Part shown: piece by piece, positions 51,008 to 59,552 of the stretch | How the letters are laid out: each line of letters opens with the position of its first letter | Numbering within the stretch: position 1 is the first letter of the stretch | From: Chloroflexota bacterium | Lineage (GTDB): Bacteria > Chloroflexota > Dehalococcoidia > JABGRK01 | DNA length: 64,000 bases | NCBI GenBank assembly: GCA_018648325.1 | Contig: JABGRK010000011.1 | Coordinates: forward strand, 1-64,000 | Direction of reading: 5' to 3' | Program-made: the position numbers and the translations under genes | The notes under the pieces: generated by a model | Database searches by the model: none | What the model saw: the letters and a program-made list of their open reading frames with translations, nothing else | Told to the model about the DNA's origin: nothing

Positions 51008-51601
51008 ATGACATCAACTGACAAAAAACAGGTTATACAGATTGTCGCCTGCCACGTGTTCAAGCCGGCACTTATTGCACTTGATATAGAGCGGCGATAT
51101 CCACACGTAAAAGTAATCTACCTTCCGTCTACTCTGCACTCAAACTCAAATGATCTAAAAAACCAATTCCTCAATAAACTTGCTGATGCTAAAGAAAAAA
51201 ACGAGAAAGTGGTTTTTTTGTACGGAGCATGTTTTCCTGATATCGACGATGTCTTAAGCCAGAGTGGTGTCGTTAGAACCCCCGGTCATTTCTGCTATGA
51301 GATATTGCTGGGTGCCCAGCGTTTCAAAGCAGCTATGGATGAGACCGCAGGGACTTATTTTGCTGAAAAAGACCTTATTTTAAATTTCGATAAATTTTGC
51401 AGGATACCGCTAGAGCTTGATGATACGGAGATGAGAAAACACTTCTTCGGTCCGTACAAAAAGTTTATGTACATACGCCAGCCGTTGGATTATGATCTAA
51501 TGAGCAGAGCATCTGAAATAGCTGAGTTTCTCGGGCTAGCACTTGAAGTGCAGGATGCGGATTATTCTTATCTTCAAAAACTACTGGATGAGTTAATATA
51601 G
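51008..51601 (+). CDS. DUF1638-family protein
   Basis: Protein of 197 residues. It starts two bases after the second mttB-like gene and resembles the DUF1638 family that accompanies methylamine-type methyltransferases in methanogens and acetogens (IVACHVFKPAL..., FLYGACFPDIDDVL, GHFCYEILLG, CRIPLELDD). Several conserved Cys and His could bind metal. Its biochemical role in these operons is not established to my knowledge. Confidence 0.8.
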   Translation: MTSTDKKQVIQIVACHVFKPALIALDIERRYPHVKVIYLPSTLHSNSNDLKNQFLNKLADAKEKNEKVVFLYGACFPDIDDVLSQSGVVRTPGHFCYEILLGAQRFKAAMDETAGTYFAEKDLILNFDKFCRIPLELDDTEMRKHFFGPYKKFMYIRQPLDYDLMSRASEIAEFLGLALEVQDADYSYLQKLLDELI

Positions 51602-51605
51602 CGCA

Positions 51606-53510
51606 ATGAGTGCAAAAGAAGTTAAAAAGAAAAAAGCAAGGCAAATCTGGCTAAACGTGTTGCCGGATGACCTGTGGGTTAAGGTCGATAAGGGCGTTAG
51701 CATTTGGGAAGCGTTGGAACATACCGACGTTGACATAGACGGCGATTGTGGCGGGATGGGAACATGTGGCAAGTGCAAGGTAAAGGTTGTTTCCGAAGTA
51801 TATCCTCCGTCAGCAGAGGATGAAGATGTGCTTGATCAGGATGAGATTGATCAGGGCATTCGTCTGGCCTGTCAAACAAAGATAAACCAGGATATGGTTA
51901 TTTATACCGGGGAGGAAGAGGAAGAAGAGGAATTTTTAAAAATACTGACCACCAGCCATGTTGTACAGGACCTGTATATACCGCTTTCTGGAATTGATCC
52001 GCTGGTGGACAAACGCCTAGTTATATTACCGCCTGATATTCAGCAGGATGGCCTATCCGACATGGATGCCATCAAGCAAGTGCTCGGACCTGAGTACAAC
52101 TATCTAAAAGCGCCGCTGAGCTGTTTGCGCAAGCTGACCAGAAACTTAAAGGAAACTGCTTTCCACGGCACAGCTATCCTCAACCAGCAGTGGCTGCTTG
52201 ACTGGCAGAGCGAAAGCAAGGCGGGCCGTGGTTACGGACTGGTGTTTGATCTGGGTACCAGCACCGTGGTCGGCAAACTGCTAAGTCTCAATGACGGAAC
52301 CGAGGTTGGTGTAACATCATGCCTTAACAGTCAGAGCCGCCATGGTGCCGATGTTATCAGCCGTTTGCAATATATAAAAGACAATGCCAAAGGCGTTGCT
52401 CGCATGCATAAATTGCTGGTTGGCGATCTTAATCGATTGACGTCACACCTGCTAAAAACAGCGGGGCTTACAAAGCAGGATATCTTTGTGGCAGTGGCCG
52501 CCGGTAACACAGTCATGCAGCATTTTTTACTCAATCTTACGCCCATTGGTATTGCCGAAGCGCCGTTTTCACCTGTGGTAACTGATGGGCTTATTAATAA
52601 GGCTATAGATGTTGGATTGAAACTGCCTGATACTGCCATCCTCTACACATTACCCATGAAATCGGGTTATGTGGGTGGTGACCTGCTTAGCGTGGTGCTC
52701 ACCTCGGGTGTGGCTGAGCAAAAAGATGAAATATATCTGGGACTGGATCTGGGTACCAACGGAGAGATATTCCTGGGTAGCGGCAAAAGACTGCTTACCT
52801 GCTCCGCTGCTGCCGGTCCGGCGCTGGAAGGTGCTAAAATCTCAAGTGGAATGATAGCCAAGGCAGGAGCCATAGAAAACGTTTCTATTGATGGTGACGG
52901 TAATATTAGCTATAGAATCATTGGTAATATCAAGCCAAGAGGCATTTGTGGCAGTGGACTTGTCGATTTGATCGCTGTACTGCTGCATCTGGGTATTATC
53001 GATGATGAAGGGTTGATTCGACCGCCGGATGAAAGTAAGAACAAGGAACTGGCCTCAAGATTGGTCAAGCGTGGCAGTATTTATGATTTTCGTATTGCTT
53101 CCGCAAAGGAAAGCGGTACAGGGAAAGCGGTATACCTTACACAGAACGATGTACGTGCTCTGCAACTAGCCAAAGCTGCCATCGCTGCCGGAGTGGAGAC
53201 ACTGATAAATGAGATGGGTATCACGGTAAAAGATATAGACCGTGTCTATCTGGCAGGTGCACTGGGCAACTATGTCGATCCCTTAAGTACTATCCGCATA
53301 GGGCTTCTCCCCCAGGTTGATGTGCAAATCATCAAGTCACTGGGTAATGCTGCTTCTCAGGGTGCTGCTATGGTGCTGCTGTCAAAAAAATACTGGTATA
53401 AAACCACCCAGCTTGCCGATTTCATTGAGCATGTTGAGCTATCTTCTGCTCCGGGATTTAACGACAATTTCATAGACCACATGTCTTTCCCCAACCAGAA
53501 TACCTGGTAA
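51606..53510 (+). CDS. RACo-like corrinoid-activating ferredoxin/ATPase (DUF4445)
   Basis: Protein of 634 residues. An N-terminal [2Fe-2S] domain has CGGMGTCGKC and a fourth Cys in RLACQTK. The middle linker is acidic (EEEEEEEF). The C-terminal ASKHA actin-like ATPase domain (DUF4445) has GLVFDLGTSTVVGKLL, the repeat GLDLGTNGEIFLGS and AGALGNYVDPLSTIRIGLLPQV. Such proteins reduce inactive Co(II) corrinoid to Co(I) in an ATP-dependent way. Placement in the operon with the carrier and methyltransferases makes this its job here. Confidence 0.92.
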   Translation: MSAKEVKKKKARQIWLNVLPDDLWVKVDKGVSIWEALEHTDVDIDGDCGGMGTCGKCKVKVVSEVYPPSAEDEDVLDQDEIDQGIRLACQTKINQDMVIYTGEEEEEEEFLKILTTSHVVQDLYIPLSGIDPLVDKRLVILPPDIQQDGLSDMDAIKQVLGPEYNYLKAPLSCLRKLTRNLKETAFHGTAILNQQWLLDWQSESKAGRGYGLVFDLGTSTVVGKLLSLNDGTEVGVTSCLNSQSRHGADVISRLQYIKDNAKGVARMHKLLVGDLNRLTSHLLKTAGLTKQDIFVAVAAGNTVMQHFLLNLTPIGIAEAPFSPVVTDGLINKAIDVGLKLPDTAILYTLPMKSGYVGGDLLSVVLTSGVAEQKDEIYLGLDLGTNGEIFLGSGKRLLTCSAAAGPALEGAKISSGMIAKAGAIENVSIDGDGNISYRIIGNIKPRGICGSGLVDLIAVLLHLGIIDDEGLIRPPDESKNKELASRLVKRGSIYDFRIASAKESGTGKAVYLTQNDVRALQLAKAAIAAGVETLINEMGITVKDIDRVYLAGALGNYVDPLSTIRIGLLPQVDVQIIKSLGNAASQGAAMVLLSKKYWYKTTQLADFIEHVELSSAPGFNDNFIDHMSFPNQNTW

Positions 53511-53547
53511 ATTCTCCATGTTGCTTTTGCTAAAGAGTATCTAAGTG

Positions 53548-53553
53548 ATATAA
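53548..53553 (+). promoter_or_regulatory. possible -10 TATAAT before the DUF362 gene
   Basis: TGATATAATACTGG lies 47-54 bp before the DUF362 start. It has the same TATAAT and a TGA before it, weaker than the extended -10 boxes in the 30-39 kb region. Confidence 0.35.
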
Positions 53554-53600
53554 TACTGGCACTTGTCCGTGTATATTGATTGCAGGAGGCCAAAGTCATA

Positions 53601-54602
53601 ATGATGGATTCAAACGTACCACTGGCACGCAGAGGTAGTGAAAACAAAGTTCTCGGTACAAGTGGCAAACCACTGCTGGTTATAGTTCAGGGCAGTGATA
53701 TCGATGCTATGATAGATGCCGGGCTTGAAGCTATAGGTGGGCTGAAGAGCGTTATTGGTAGCAACAAACAGGTGCTCCTGAAACCAAACACCAATCAACG
53801 CGATCCTTTTCCCTCAATAACTGCGCCGGAAACTATCCGCGCCGTTGCCCGGCATTGCCGTGATGCTGGGGTGAATCAGGTCGTTTTGCATGAAGATCAT
53901 AAGGGTGAACTTGATCCCTATTATGATCCGTCCGAGTTGCAGGGAATAGATGTCCTGATGTCCGGTTCGCAGGATGCCAGCGAGTATATAGCGGTTGAGT
54001 ACGATAAGTGGCATGGCGATATGGACCTTGCCAGGGTCATGGCTGGTATGACCGAAGATGATTTTAAAGGACCTGGCAGCAGGTTGAAGTCTGGGTTTGA
54101 AGAAACGAAAGGCCCGCGTATTCGTGTCGCCCGTGCATTGCAGCAGGCGTCAGTAATTATCAATATGCCAGTATTAAAAAGGCATATGGTGGGGCAGATC
54201 ACAAGCGCACTTAAAAACCACGTCGGTTCCGTATACGGTCCCCATCGCTGGATTGCGCACGCGCTCGCAGGTAAGAATCAGGATTATTTCGATCGTAAAA
54301 TTGCCGAATTTGCTTCTGCCGTACGCCCCGAGCTTACAATAACCGACGTAAGATCAATTCAGGCTGTTTTCGGGCCGTTCAGAAGGCCGGATACAAAGAT
54401 TATCGATGGCGTCAACCACCTGATCATTACCGGCGACATGGTCGCCGCCGACGTTATGGCTATGGATCTAATGAAAAAACATGATGAGACTTTCACTGCT
54501 GAAATGGAATCAATCGTAAATCGCCAGCACAGATACGCTGAGGAGTTGGGTGTGGGAACCAGCGATCTTTCTAAATGTGAGGTTATCAGAATCAAAACCT
54601 AG
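53601..54602 (+). CDS. DUF362 protein (ferredoxin-like iron-sulfur associated)
   Basis: Protein of 333 residues with the DUF362 pattern: VLLKPNTNQRDPFPSITAPE near the start, INMPVLKRHMVGQITSALKNHVGSVYGP in the middle and TGDMVAADVMAMDL at the end. ATG 53601 is preceded by AGGAGG at 53584-53589; the TTG at 53580 is less likely. It ends convergently with the first rdhA, sharing the palindrome CTAG as both stop codons. DUF362 proteins often accompany redox operons, but their role is not known. Confidence 0.8.
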   Translation: MMDSNVPLARRGSENKVLGTSGKPLLVIVQGSDIDAMIDAGLEAIGGLKSVIGSNKQVLLKPNTNQRDPFPSITAPETIRAVARHCRDAGVNQVVLHEDHKGELDPYYDPSELQGIDVLMSGSQDASEYIAVEYDKWHGDMDLARVMAGMTEDDFKGPGSRLKSGFEETKGPRIRVARALQQASVIINMPVLKRHMVGQITSALKNHVGSVYGPHRWIAHALAGKNQDYFDRKIAEFASAVRPELTITDVRSIQAVFGPFRRPDTKIIDGVNHLIITGDMVAADVMAMDLMKKHDETFTAEMESIVNRQHRYAEELGVGTSDLSKCEVIRIKT

Positions 54603-55789
54603 CGCTGGTAGTTTTCGGGCTTCCAATTATCCCAGAAGTTGTCTGACTTTTTCGGTTTGTCGTAACCGAATATGCTATCCATTTTCACATACAATGGATT
54701 TGCCCATCTTGCCTTGTCCACGCACCACTTTACCATGCGGTGGAATGGCGTATGTGGTTTGGTGAATGGGCATACCGAAACGCATATCTGGCATGGTTTA
54801 GCATGTCCATACAGGTTCATGTGGCATGTTTCCGGATTAAATTGCCATTTGAGTTCGTTGTCCGCGTTTGAAACAGTTACAGGTTTGGTGCTCCGGTCCG
54901 TATGTGTGATGGAATGAGACGGGCACGCGTCGGCGCATTTCTTGCAGGCGTTGCAGAACTCGGTCACCCCAAAGTCTATGGGCTCATCCTGCACAAGTGG
55001 TATATCGGTAAATATCTGCCCAATCCTTACACTTGATCCGTATCGCGGTGTGATCAGCATGCCGTGCCGCCCCAACTGACCTAGTCCTGCCTGCATGGCC
55101 AGCGGTACTGCCAGCGCCACGTCATCAAATGTACAGTCGATCGTTTTGAATCCCAGACACTTGATAAATGCCGACAGCAGTGCGTTTGTCATCATTTGTC
55201 TGTAAGAGTTTGTGGTCCATGTGTTGATGTAGGTTGGGAAATGGCGGCGCAGGTTGTATCCACCGCCGCAGGCAATAACTATCGCATATTGATATTCTTG
55301 TCCTATCTCCTGCGGTTTATGTCCTTCCTCGCCTTTTTTAGTATCGCAAGTATGAGAGTATACCCACCTGTGGTCCAGTTTGCAGATGCCCACCATATCG
55401 GCACCGAAGTATGTCGCAGCTTTTTTTATATAGTTGGTTATCGTTTTCGGGTCGTTGGTATTAAGGCCTGCTCCAGCTGGTGGCCTTAAACGTTTGTCTA
55501 TGGCGGCGAAGGCATCCGGGGCCAGACTCGTATCACCCTGATTGGGTTTAGACTGATTCATCAGCTCCAGCTTGGGAACTATAGAGCGGCTTGCAACCCG
55601 CATTGCCCAGTCCACCAGTGTCCAGCCGGGCTCGTCGCTCACCGCTGTTCTGGCGGTCAGTTCCTTCATACGCTCCTTGAACGATTCATCCCACTGACCT
55701 CTGCGGCCCATAGTATACTTCTGGTCAAATCTCTCAATCGGACCTGCAATATACTCGTTTTCCCACTCATCTAGGGTTAATTTCTTCAT
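54599..55789 (-). CDS. rdhA: reductive dehalogenase catalytic subunit homologue RdhA (no TAT signal), copy 1
   Basis: Corrinoid/Fe-S protein of 396 residues. It has the RdhA core segments GADMVGICKLDHRWVYSHTC, the GQLGRHGMLITPRYG B12-site segment, IGQIFTDIPL and DFGVTEFCNACKKCADACP. A second cluster set is CHMN...PCQICVSVCPF. The N-terminal twin-arginine signal of respiratory RdhA is absent; the protein starts MKKLTLDEWE and is shorter than usual (typically 450-500). No rdhB anchor is next to it. It is likely cytoplasmic, and may act on a non-chlorinated or detoxification substrate (inference). Confidence 0.86.
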   Translation of the reverse strand: MKKLTLDEWENEYIAGPIERFDQKYTMGRRGQWDESFKERMKELTARTAVSDEPGWTLVDWAMRVASRSIVPKLELMNQSKPNQGDTSLAPDAFAAIDKRLRPPAGAGLNTNDPKTITNYIKKAATYFGADMVGICKLDHRWVYSHTCDTKKGEEGHKPQEIGQEYQYAIVIACGGGYNLRRHFPTYINTWTTNSYRQMMTNALLSAFIKCLGFKTIDCTFDDVALAVPLAMQAGLGQLGRHGMLITPRYGSSVRIGQIFTDIPLVQDEPIDFGVTEFCNACKKCADACPSHSITHTDRSTKPVTVSNADNELKWQFNPETCHMNLYGHAKPCQICVSVCPFTKPHTPFHRMVKWCVDKARWANPLYVKMDSIFGYDKPKKSDNFWDNWKPENYQR

Positions 55790-56158
55790 TTATTCCCTGC
55801 CCCAAAGTTTTTCTATTTCGTGGCTGAATTGTGTTGTACGGCCTCTCATAAACGTTCTAGCCCTATTCAATATATTCTTATCATCTCCAAGTTGTTCTAA
55901 GACTGTGACGATTACAACATTCTGTATCTCTACGTCATCTGATAGAGCCATTTCCTCTAGAAACTCAAATATTTTATCAATGAATTCAGGATTGTTTAGA
56001 GTAGACAGCTCCTCAATAAGTAATGGATTTAAGAAATCACCATAAAAAATATGTGGCCCCGGTTTCTCTCCTTGCATCCAAGCAAATACTTTTTTCGCTG
56101 CGTCAGCAAGTTCAGGGAATCGCTTTATGAGTTCTATATTTAGATTTTCATACTTCAT
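55790..56158 (-). CDS. small helical protein between the rdhA genes (DUF7674-like)
   Basis: Protein of 122 residues with mainly helical repeats (KRFPELADAAKKVFAWMQGE; FEFLEEMALSDDVEIQNVVIVTVLEQL). It resembles proteins placed in DUF7674, but I give that only as a guess. Its stop codon is one base before the start of the rdhA copy 1, and 24 bp separate it from copy 2 upstream. No signal peptide is present. Function unknown; its position between two rdhA genes suggests a partner or accessory. Confidence 0.7.
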   Translation of the reverse strand: MKYENLNIELIKRFPELADAAKKVFAWMQGEKPGPHIFYGDFLNPLLIEELSTLNNPEFIDKIFEFLEEMALSDDVEIQNVVIVTVLEQLGDDKNILNRARTFMRGRTTQFSHEIEKLWGRE

Positions 56159-56182
56159 AAGCCACCTATATACATTCTGTGG

Positions 56183-57391
56183 TTAGCGTTTTGGCTTCCA
56201 CTTGTCCCAGAAACCGTCTGCTTTTTGCGGATTGCCGTAGCCGAACACATCGTCCAGCCATGCGTAGAATGAATCTGCCCACCTGGCGTGGTCGGTAAAC
56301 CAGCGCACTGTGCGGTGGAACAGGGTGTTTGGCTTATTATATGGGCAGCAGGAAATACAGGTAGAGCATGGGTATTTGTCGCGGGCAGCTCTCATCAGGC
56401 AGGTCTCGGCGTTCTGCGGCCACTTAAGTCCTTCGGGGGAATTGGATATGTTGACCGGCCCCGTCGTCCGATCAAAGAAAGATATGGAACCGGACGGACA
56501 CATCCTGGCACATTTTTTACATGTATTGCAGAACTCGGTCACTCCGAAATCGATGGGCGTATCAATAACAAGTGGCAGGTCAGTAAGTATCACGCTGAGC
56601 CTTATTCTGGGCCCGAATTGTGGTGAAATGAGCATGCCGTGCCGTCCCAACTGACCCAGTCCCGCCTGCATGGCCAGAGGTACGGCCATAACCACGTCGT
56701 CTATATTGCAGTCGATGGCGCTAAATCCCATAATGCGGATGAATTGGGCCAGCAATGCGCTGCCATTGACCATCCTGTTTGATGCCAGATCGTGGGCAGC
56801 GCCACCTATGTAGGTCTGAACGTGCTTGAGCATTTTGTAGTCCGGCTCAAAACCTAAAACAATGGCATACTTAATATTATCCGGTATAACTTGTGGCTCA
56901 TGAGTATATGAATCCGCGTTGCTCTCTTTTTGGCAGGTATGGGAGTAAATCCATCTACTGTCCAACTCGCAAATACCGACAAGGTCTGCCCCATAAAAAG
57001 TGGCTGTGTTTTTGATGTCCCGTGTGATGATATCCGGGTTTGCAGTATCGATACCACTGTTATCGCCCATGTTGATCTGGTAGGAAAGCGCTTTGTTTGC
57101 CCCTTCCACCGCCCCTTTGAGTTCCAGGGAAAGGGGGCTCGGATTAGGCTTTGTGCCGTTGAGTTCGGCTATCAGTGAGTGGTAGTGGCGTGGTGCCCAT
57201 CTCAGTGCATAGTTCTGCAGCCTGTGGCCGGGCACATCACTGAATGCTGTAGCGGAGGATAGTCCGGCAAGTTTTTTCGCCATTGTCGGGTCAGCGTATT
57301 TTCTTACCGACATTGTGTTAATCTGGTCAAACCTCTTAATCGGACCTGCAACGTAATGGCTTTCCCATTCTGTTAGAGACAGTTTCTTCAT
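56183..57391 (-). CDS. rdhA: reductive dehalogenase catalytic subunit homologue RdhA (no TAT signal), copy 2
   Basis: Second RdhA homologue of 402 residues, related to copy 1 along its whole length. Common segments: VAGPIKRFDQINTMSVRK at the start (copy 1 has IAGPIERFDQKYTMGRRG), GQLGRHGMLISPQFGPRIRL, EFCNTCKKCARMCPSGS and PCSTCISCCPYNKP. It too lacks a TAT signal and an rdhB neighbour. The two rdhA genes probably arose by tandem duplication, with the small gene kept between them. Confidence 0.86.
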   Translation of the reverse strand: MKKLSLTEWESHYVAGPIKRFDQINTMSVRKYADPTMAKKLAGLSSATAFSDVPGHRLQNYALRWAPRHYHSLIAELNGTKPNPSPLSLELKGAVEGANKALSYQINMGDNSGIDTANPDIITRDIKNTATFYGADLVGICELDSRWIYSHTCQKESNADSYTHEPQVIPDNIKYAIVLGFEPDYKMLKHVQTYIGGAAHDLASNRMVNGSALLAQFIRIMGFSAIDCNIDDVVMAVPLAMQAGLGQLGRHGMLISPQFGPRIRLSVILTDLPLVIDTPIDFGVTEFCNTCKKCARMCPSGSISFFDRTTGPVNISNSPEGLKWPQNAETCLMRAARDKYPCSTCISCCPYNKPNTLFHRTVRWFTDHARWADSFYAWLDDVFGYGNPQKADGFWDKWKPKR

Positions 57392-57484
57392 ACATCAACC
57401 TTTCAACTGATGGGTATTGTACTACCTTGCAGTGAGTCGGTTCAACCTTGCGCGCGATGATTGTGGATAGTTTGAGGTTTGTTC

Positions 57485-57495
57485 GGGGGGGGGGG
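57485..57495. repeat. homopolymer of eleven G
   Basis: A run of 11 G directly after the bioA stop codon on the plus strand. It is outside the coding region, so slippage here should not affect bioA, but assembly may be uncertain. Confidence 0.8.
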
Positions 57496-58821
57496 CTAAG
57501 CGGTTTGCTCAATAGCTGTCTTGAGGATCGCAAAAACCTGTGCCAGTTCCTCTTGCGTTATGGTTAGTGGTGGCCATAGATAAAGCGCTCTGCCTCGCGG
57601 ACGCAGGAAGAGTCCAATCTCATATGCCTTTTTTACGATCCGCGCGGCACGATCTGCTCCACCACTGACATCGTTGATTTCAACTACTCCCATCATGCCC
57701 ATGGCTAAAGTATTGGAGTCGCCAAGCATCTGTCCCAGCTCATGCATGCCCACGCTTAGCTGTTCGATTCTGGGCTGGCATTTTTCAAGAACATATTCGT
57801 TTTCATAGACATCAATTGCGGCTAGCGCCAGGGCAGTGATGATCGGATTTCCACCGAAGGTGTGGCTGTGATAGAAGGTGTTATCCCGGTTGTCATCGTT
57901 ATTGCGGAAAGAGTTGTATATCTTGTCGGTGGCAATCACCGCGCTCATGGGCATGTATCCGCCGGTAAGTCCCTTGCCCACCGTCATAATGTCCGGTACG
58001 ATTCCGGCACGCTCGCAGGCAAACATATATCCGGTTCTGCCGAAGCCTACGGCTATCTCATCTGCTATCAAAATCAGTCCATATTTATCGCATAAGGCGC
58101 GTAGTCGCTGCAAGTATTCCTCAGGATAGATGCGAACACCTGCCGCTCCCTGACACAATGGTTCAACGATAACAGTGGCAATTTCTTTGTGATGCTCTTT
58201 AACTATTTGACGCATTGATTCAAAGCACTCAATGTTGCAGCTTTTGGGCTGTTTGTTGCAGGGGCATTGTGCACAGTGGGGAGAGCTCGCGCGGTATGCC
58301 GGGCGAACCACGTCTTTGTAATCGCGATGAAACGCATCTACATATCCAACGCCCATGGCACCCAGCGTATCGCCGTGATAGCCCTCCTCCAGACCTACAA
58401 ATCGCGACCTGTCTTGTTGACCGATATTGGCCCAGTACTGCACTGCGATTTTCAGTGCCGATTCTACGGCAGAAGCGCCGTCGCCGCAGAAGAAGGAGTG
58501 CTTCAGATTGCCTGGTGTTATCTGTGCTAGCTTTTCGGCCAGTTCTATGGCGTTGGGGTGAGACATACCTCCGATGATAGAATGCTGTAGTACGCTTGCC
58601 TGCCTCTGAATTGCCTCAATCAGTTTGGGGTGTCCATGTCCCAGATTGACGCACCACCATGATGCAATGCCGTCCAGCAGGGCGCGCCCGCCGACCTCGA
58701 ATAGATAGGCGCCTTTGGCACTTTCGATTATAGGAAACTGCATTTGCTCAAAGGTGTTAATCTCTGTACAGGGGTGCCACATATATTCAACATCGCGCTT
58801 GCGCAGATCGTTATCCATCAC
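57496..58821 (-). CDS. bioA: adenosylmethionine-8-amino-7-oxononanoate aminotransferase BioA
   Basis: PLP aminotransferase of 441 residues that converts KAPA to DAPA. Typical segments are YMWHPCTEINTFEQM, GDGASAVESALKIAVQYW, LIADEIAVGFGRTGYMFACE and the PLP-Lys in TVGKGLTGGYMPMSA. Its start overlaps the bioD stop by four bases (ATGA). Last gene of the operon birA-bioB-bioF-bioD-bioA. Confidence 0.94.
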   Translation of the reverse strand: MMDNDLRKRDVEYMWHPCTEINTFEQMQFPIIESAKGAYLFEVGGRALLDGIASWWCVNLGHGHPKLIEAIQRQASVLQHSIIGGMSHPNAIELAEKLAQITPGNLKHSFFCGDGASAVESALKIAVQYWANIGQQDRSRFVGLEEGYHGDTLGAMGVGYVDAFHRDYKDVVRPAYRASSPHCAQCPCNKQPKSCNIECFESMRQIVKEHHKEIATVIVEPLCQGAAGVRIYPEEYLQRLRALCDKYGLILIADEIAVGFGRTGYMFACERAGIVPDIMTVGKGLTGGYMPMSAVIATDKIYNSFRNNDDNRDNTFYHSHTFGGNPIITALALAAIDVYENEYVLEKCQPRIEQLSVGMHELGQMLGDSNTLAMGMMGVVEINDVSGGADRAARIVKKAYEIGLFLRPRGRALYLWPPLTITQEELAQVFAILKTAIEQTA

Positions 58822-59552
58822 TCACCCATCACTTCAAGTATGTTCTCAAATCCCGGCAAATCTTGCTCAAAACATTGCCAGACTTTATCGTCCGAAGCGT
58901 CCAGATCGGGTATATACCTGATATTACCCAGTACCTTTACAGTGCCGAATTGCGCGATCGTTTTTGGGTTGTCCTCTTCTATGAACTCGTTTCCCGGTTG
59001 GGAGGCTTGGGTGCGGCAAAATACTACCCCGATTAGATTCAGACCAGCGTTTTGTAGCGCCTGAACAGACAGCAGCGTATGGTTTATCGTGCCAAGCCCC
59101 AACCGCGATACCAGCACAACAGGATACTCCAGCGTTTTCATCAGATCGAGCATCGTCTTAGTTTCATTGAGCGGCACCATGATCCCACCGGCACCTTCCA
59201 CAACCACGGCCTGATGGTCTTGAAGCAGTTTTTGTATGCAGTCGTTTATTTTTGATAGTTCGGGATAAGCTTGGGCCAGCCTTCCGGCCAGATGTGGCGA
59301 ACAGGCCGGGTTATAAACGTACGGCGCCATCAGTTTCTTTTCATCTTGGTTAGGATTTATACCAGCTGTTGCAAGTGAAAACTCAAGGTCGGAGGCAAGC
59401 AGACCGTCGCTACTGGGGATGCCTCCCGTTTGTATCGGTTTTACCGGTACAGCATCGACGCCTTTTTCCCTTAGCAGTTTTAGTATACCGGCTGCAACCA
59501 CCGTTTTGCCAGCATCGGTATCCGTTCCCGTTATAAAAAGTCCATTGCTCAC
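58818..59552 (-). CDS. bioD: dethiobiotin synthetase BioD
   Basis: ATP-dependent carboxylase of 244 residues that closes the ureido ring. The P-loop GTDTDAGKTVVAAGIL is at the start, VEGAGGIMVPL lies near residue 115 and VVLVSRLGLGTINHTLLS follows. It starts with GTG 59552, sharing one base with the bioF stop (TAGTG), a tight coupling. The next gene, bioA, overlaps by four bases. Confidence 0.94.
   Translation of the reverse strand: MSNGLFITGTDTDAGKTVVAAGILKLLREKGVDAVPVKPIQTGGIPSSDGLLASDLEFSLATAGINPNQDEKKLMAPYVYNPACSPHLAGRLAQAYPELSKINDCIQKLLQDHQAVVVEGAGGIMVPLNETKTMLDLMKTLEYPVVLVSRLGLGTINHTLLSVQALQNAGLNLIGVVFCRTQASQPGNEFIEEDNPKTIAQFGTVKVLGNIRYIPDLDASDDKVWQCFEQDLPGFENILEVMGE

Noticed and set aside
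57485-57495. Phase-variable poly-G tract controlling bioA
   Set aside because: The run lies after the bioA stop codon, so slippage there cannot switch the reading frame.
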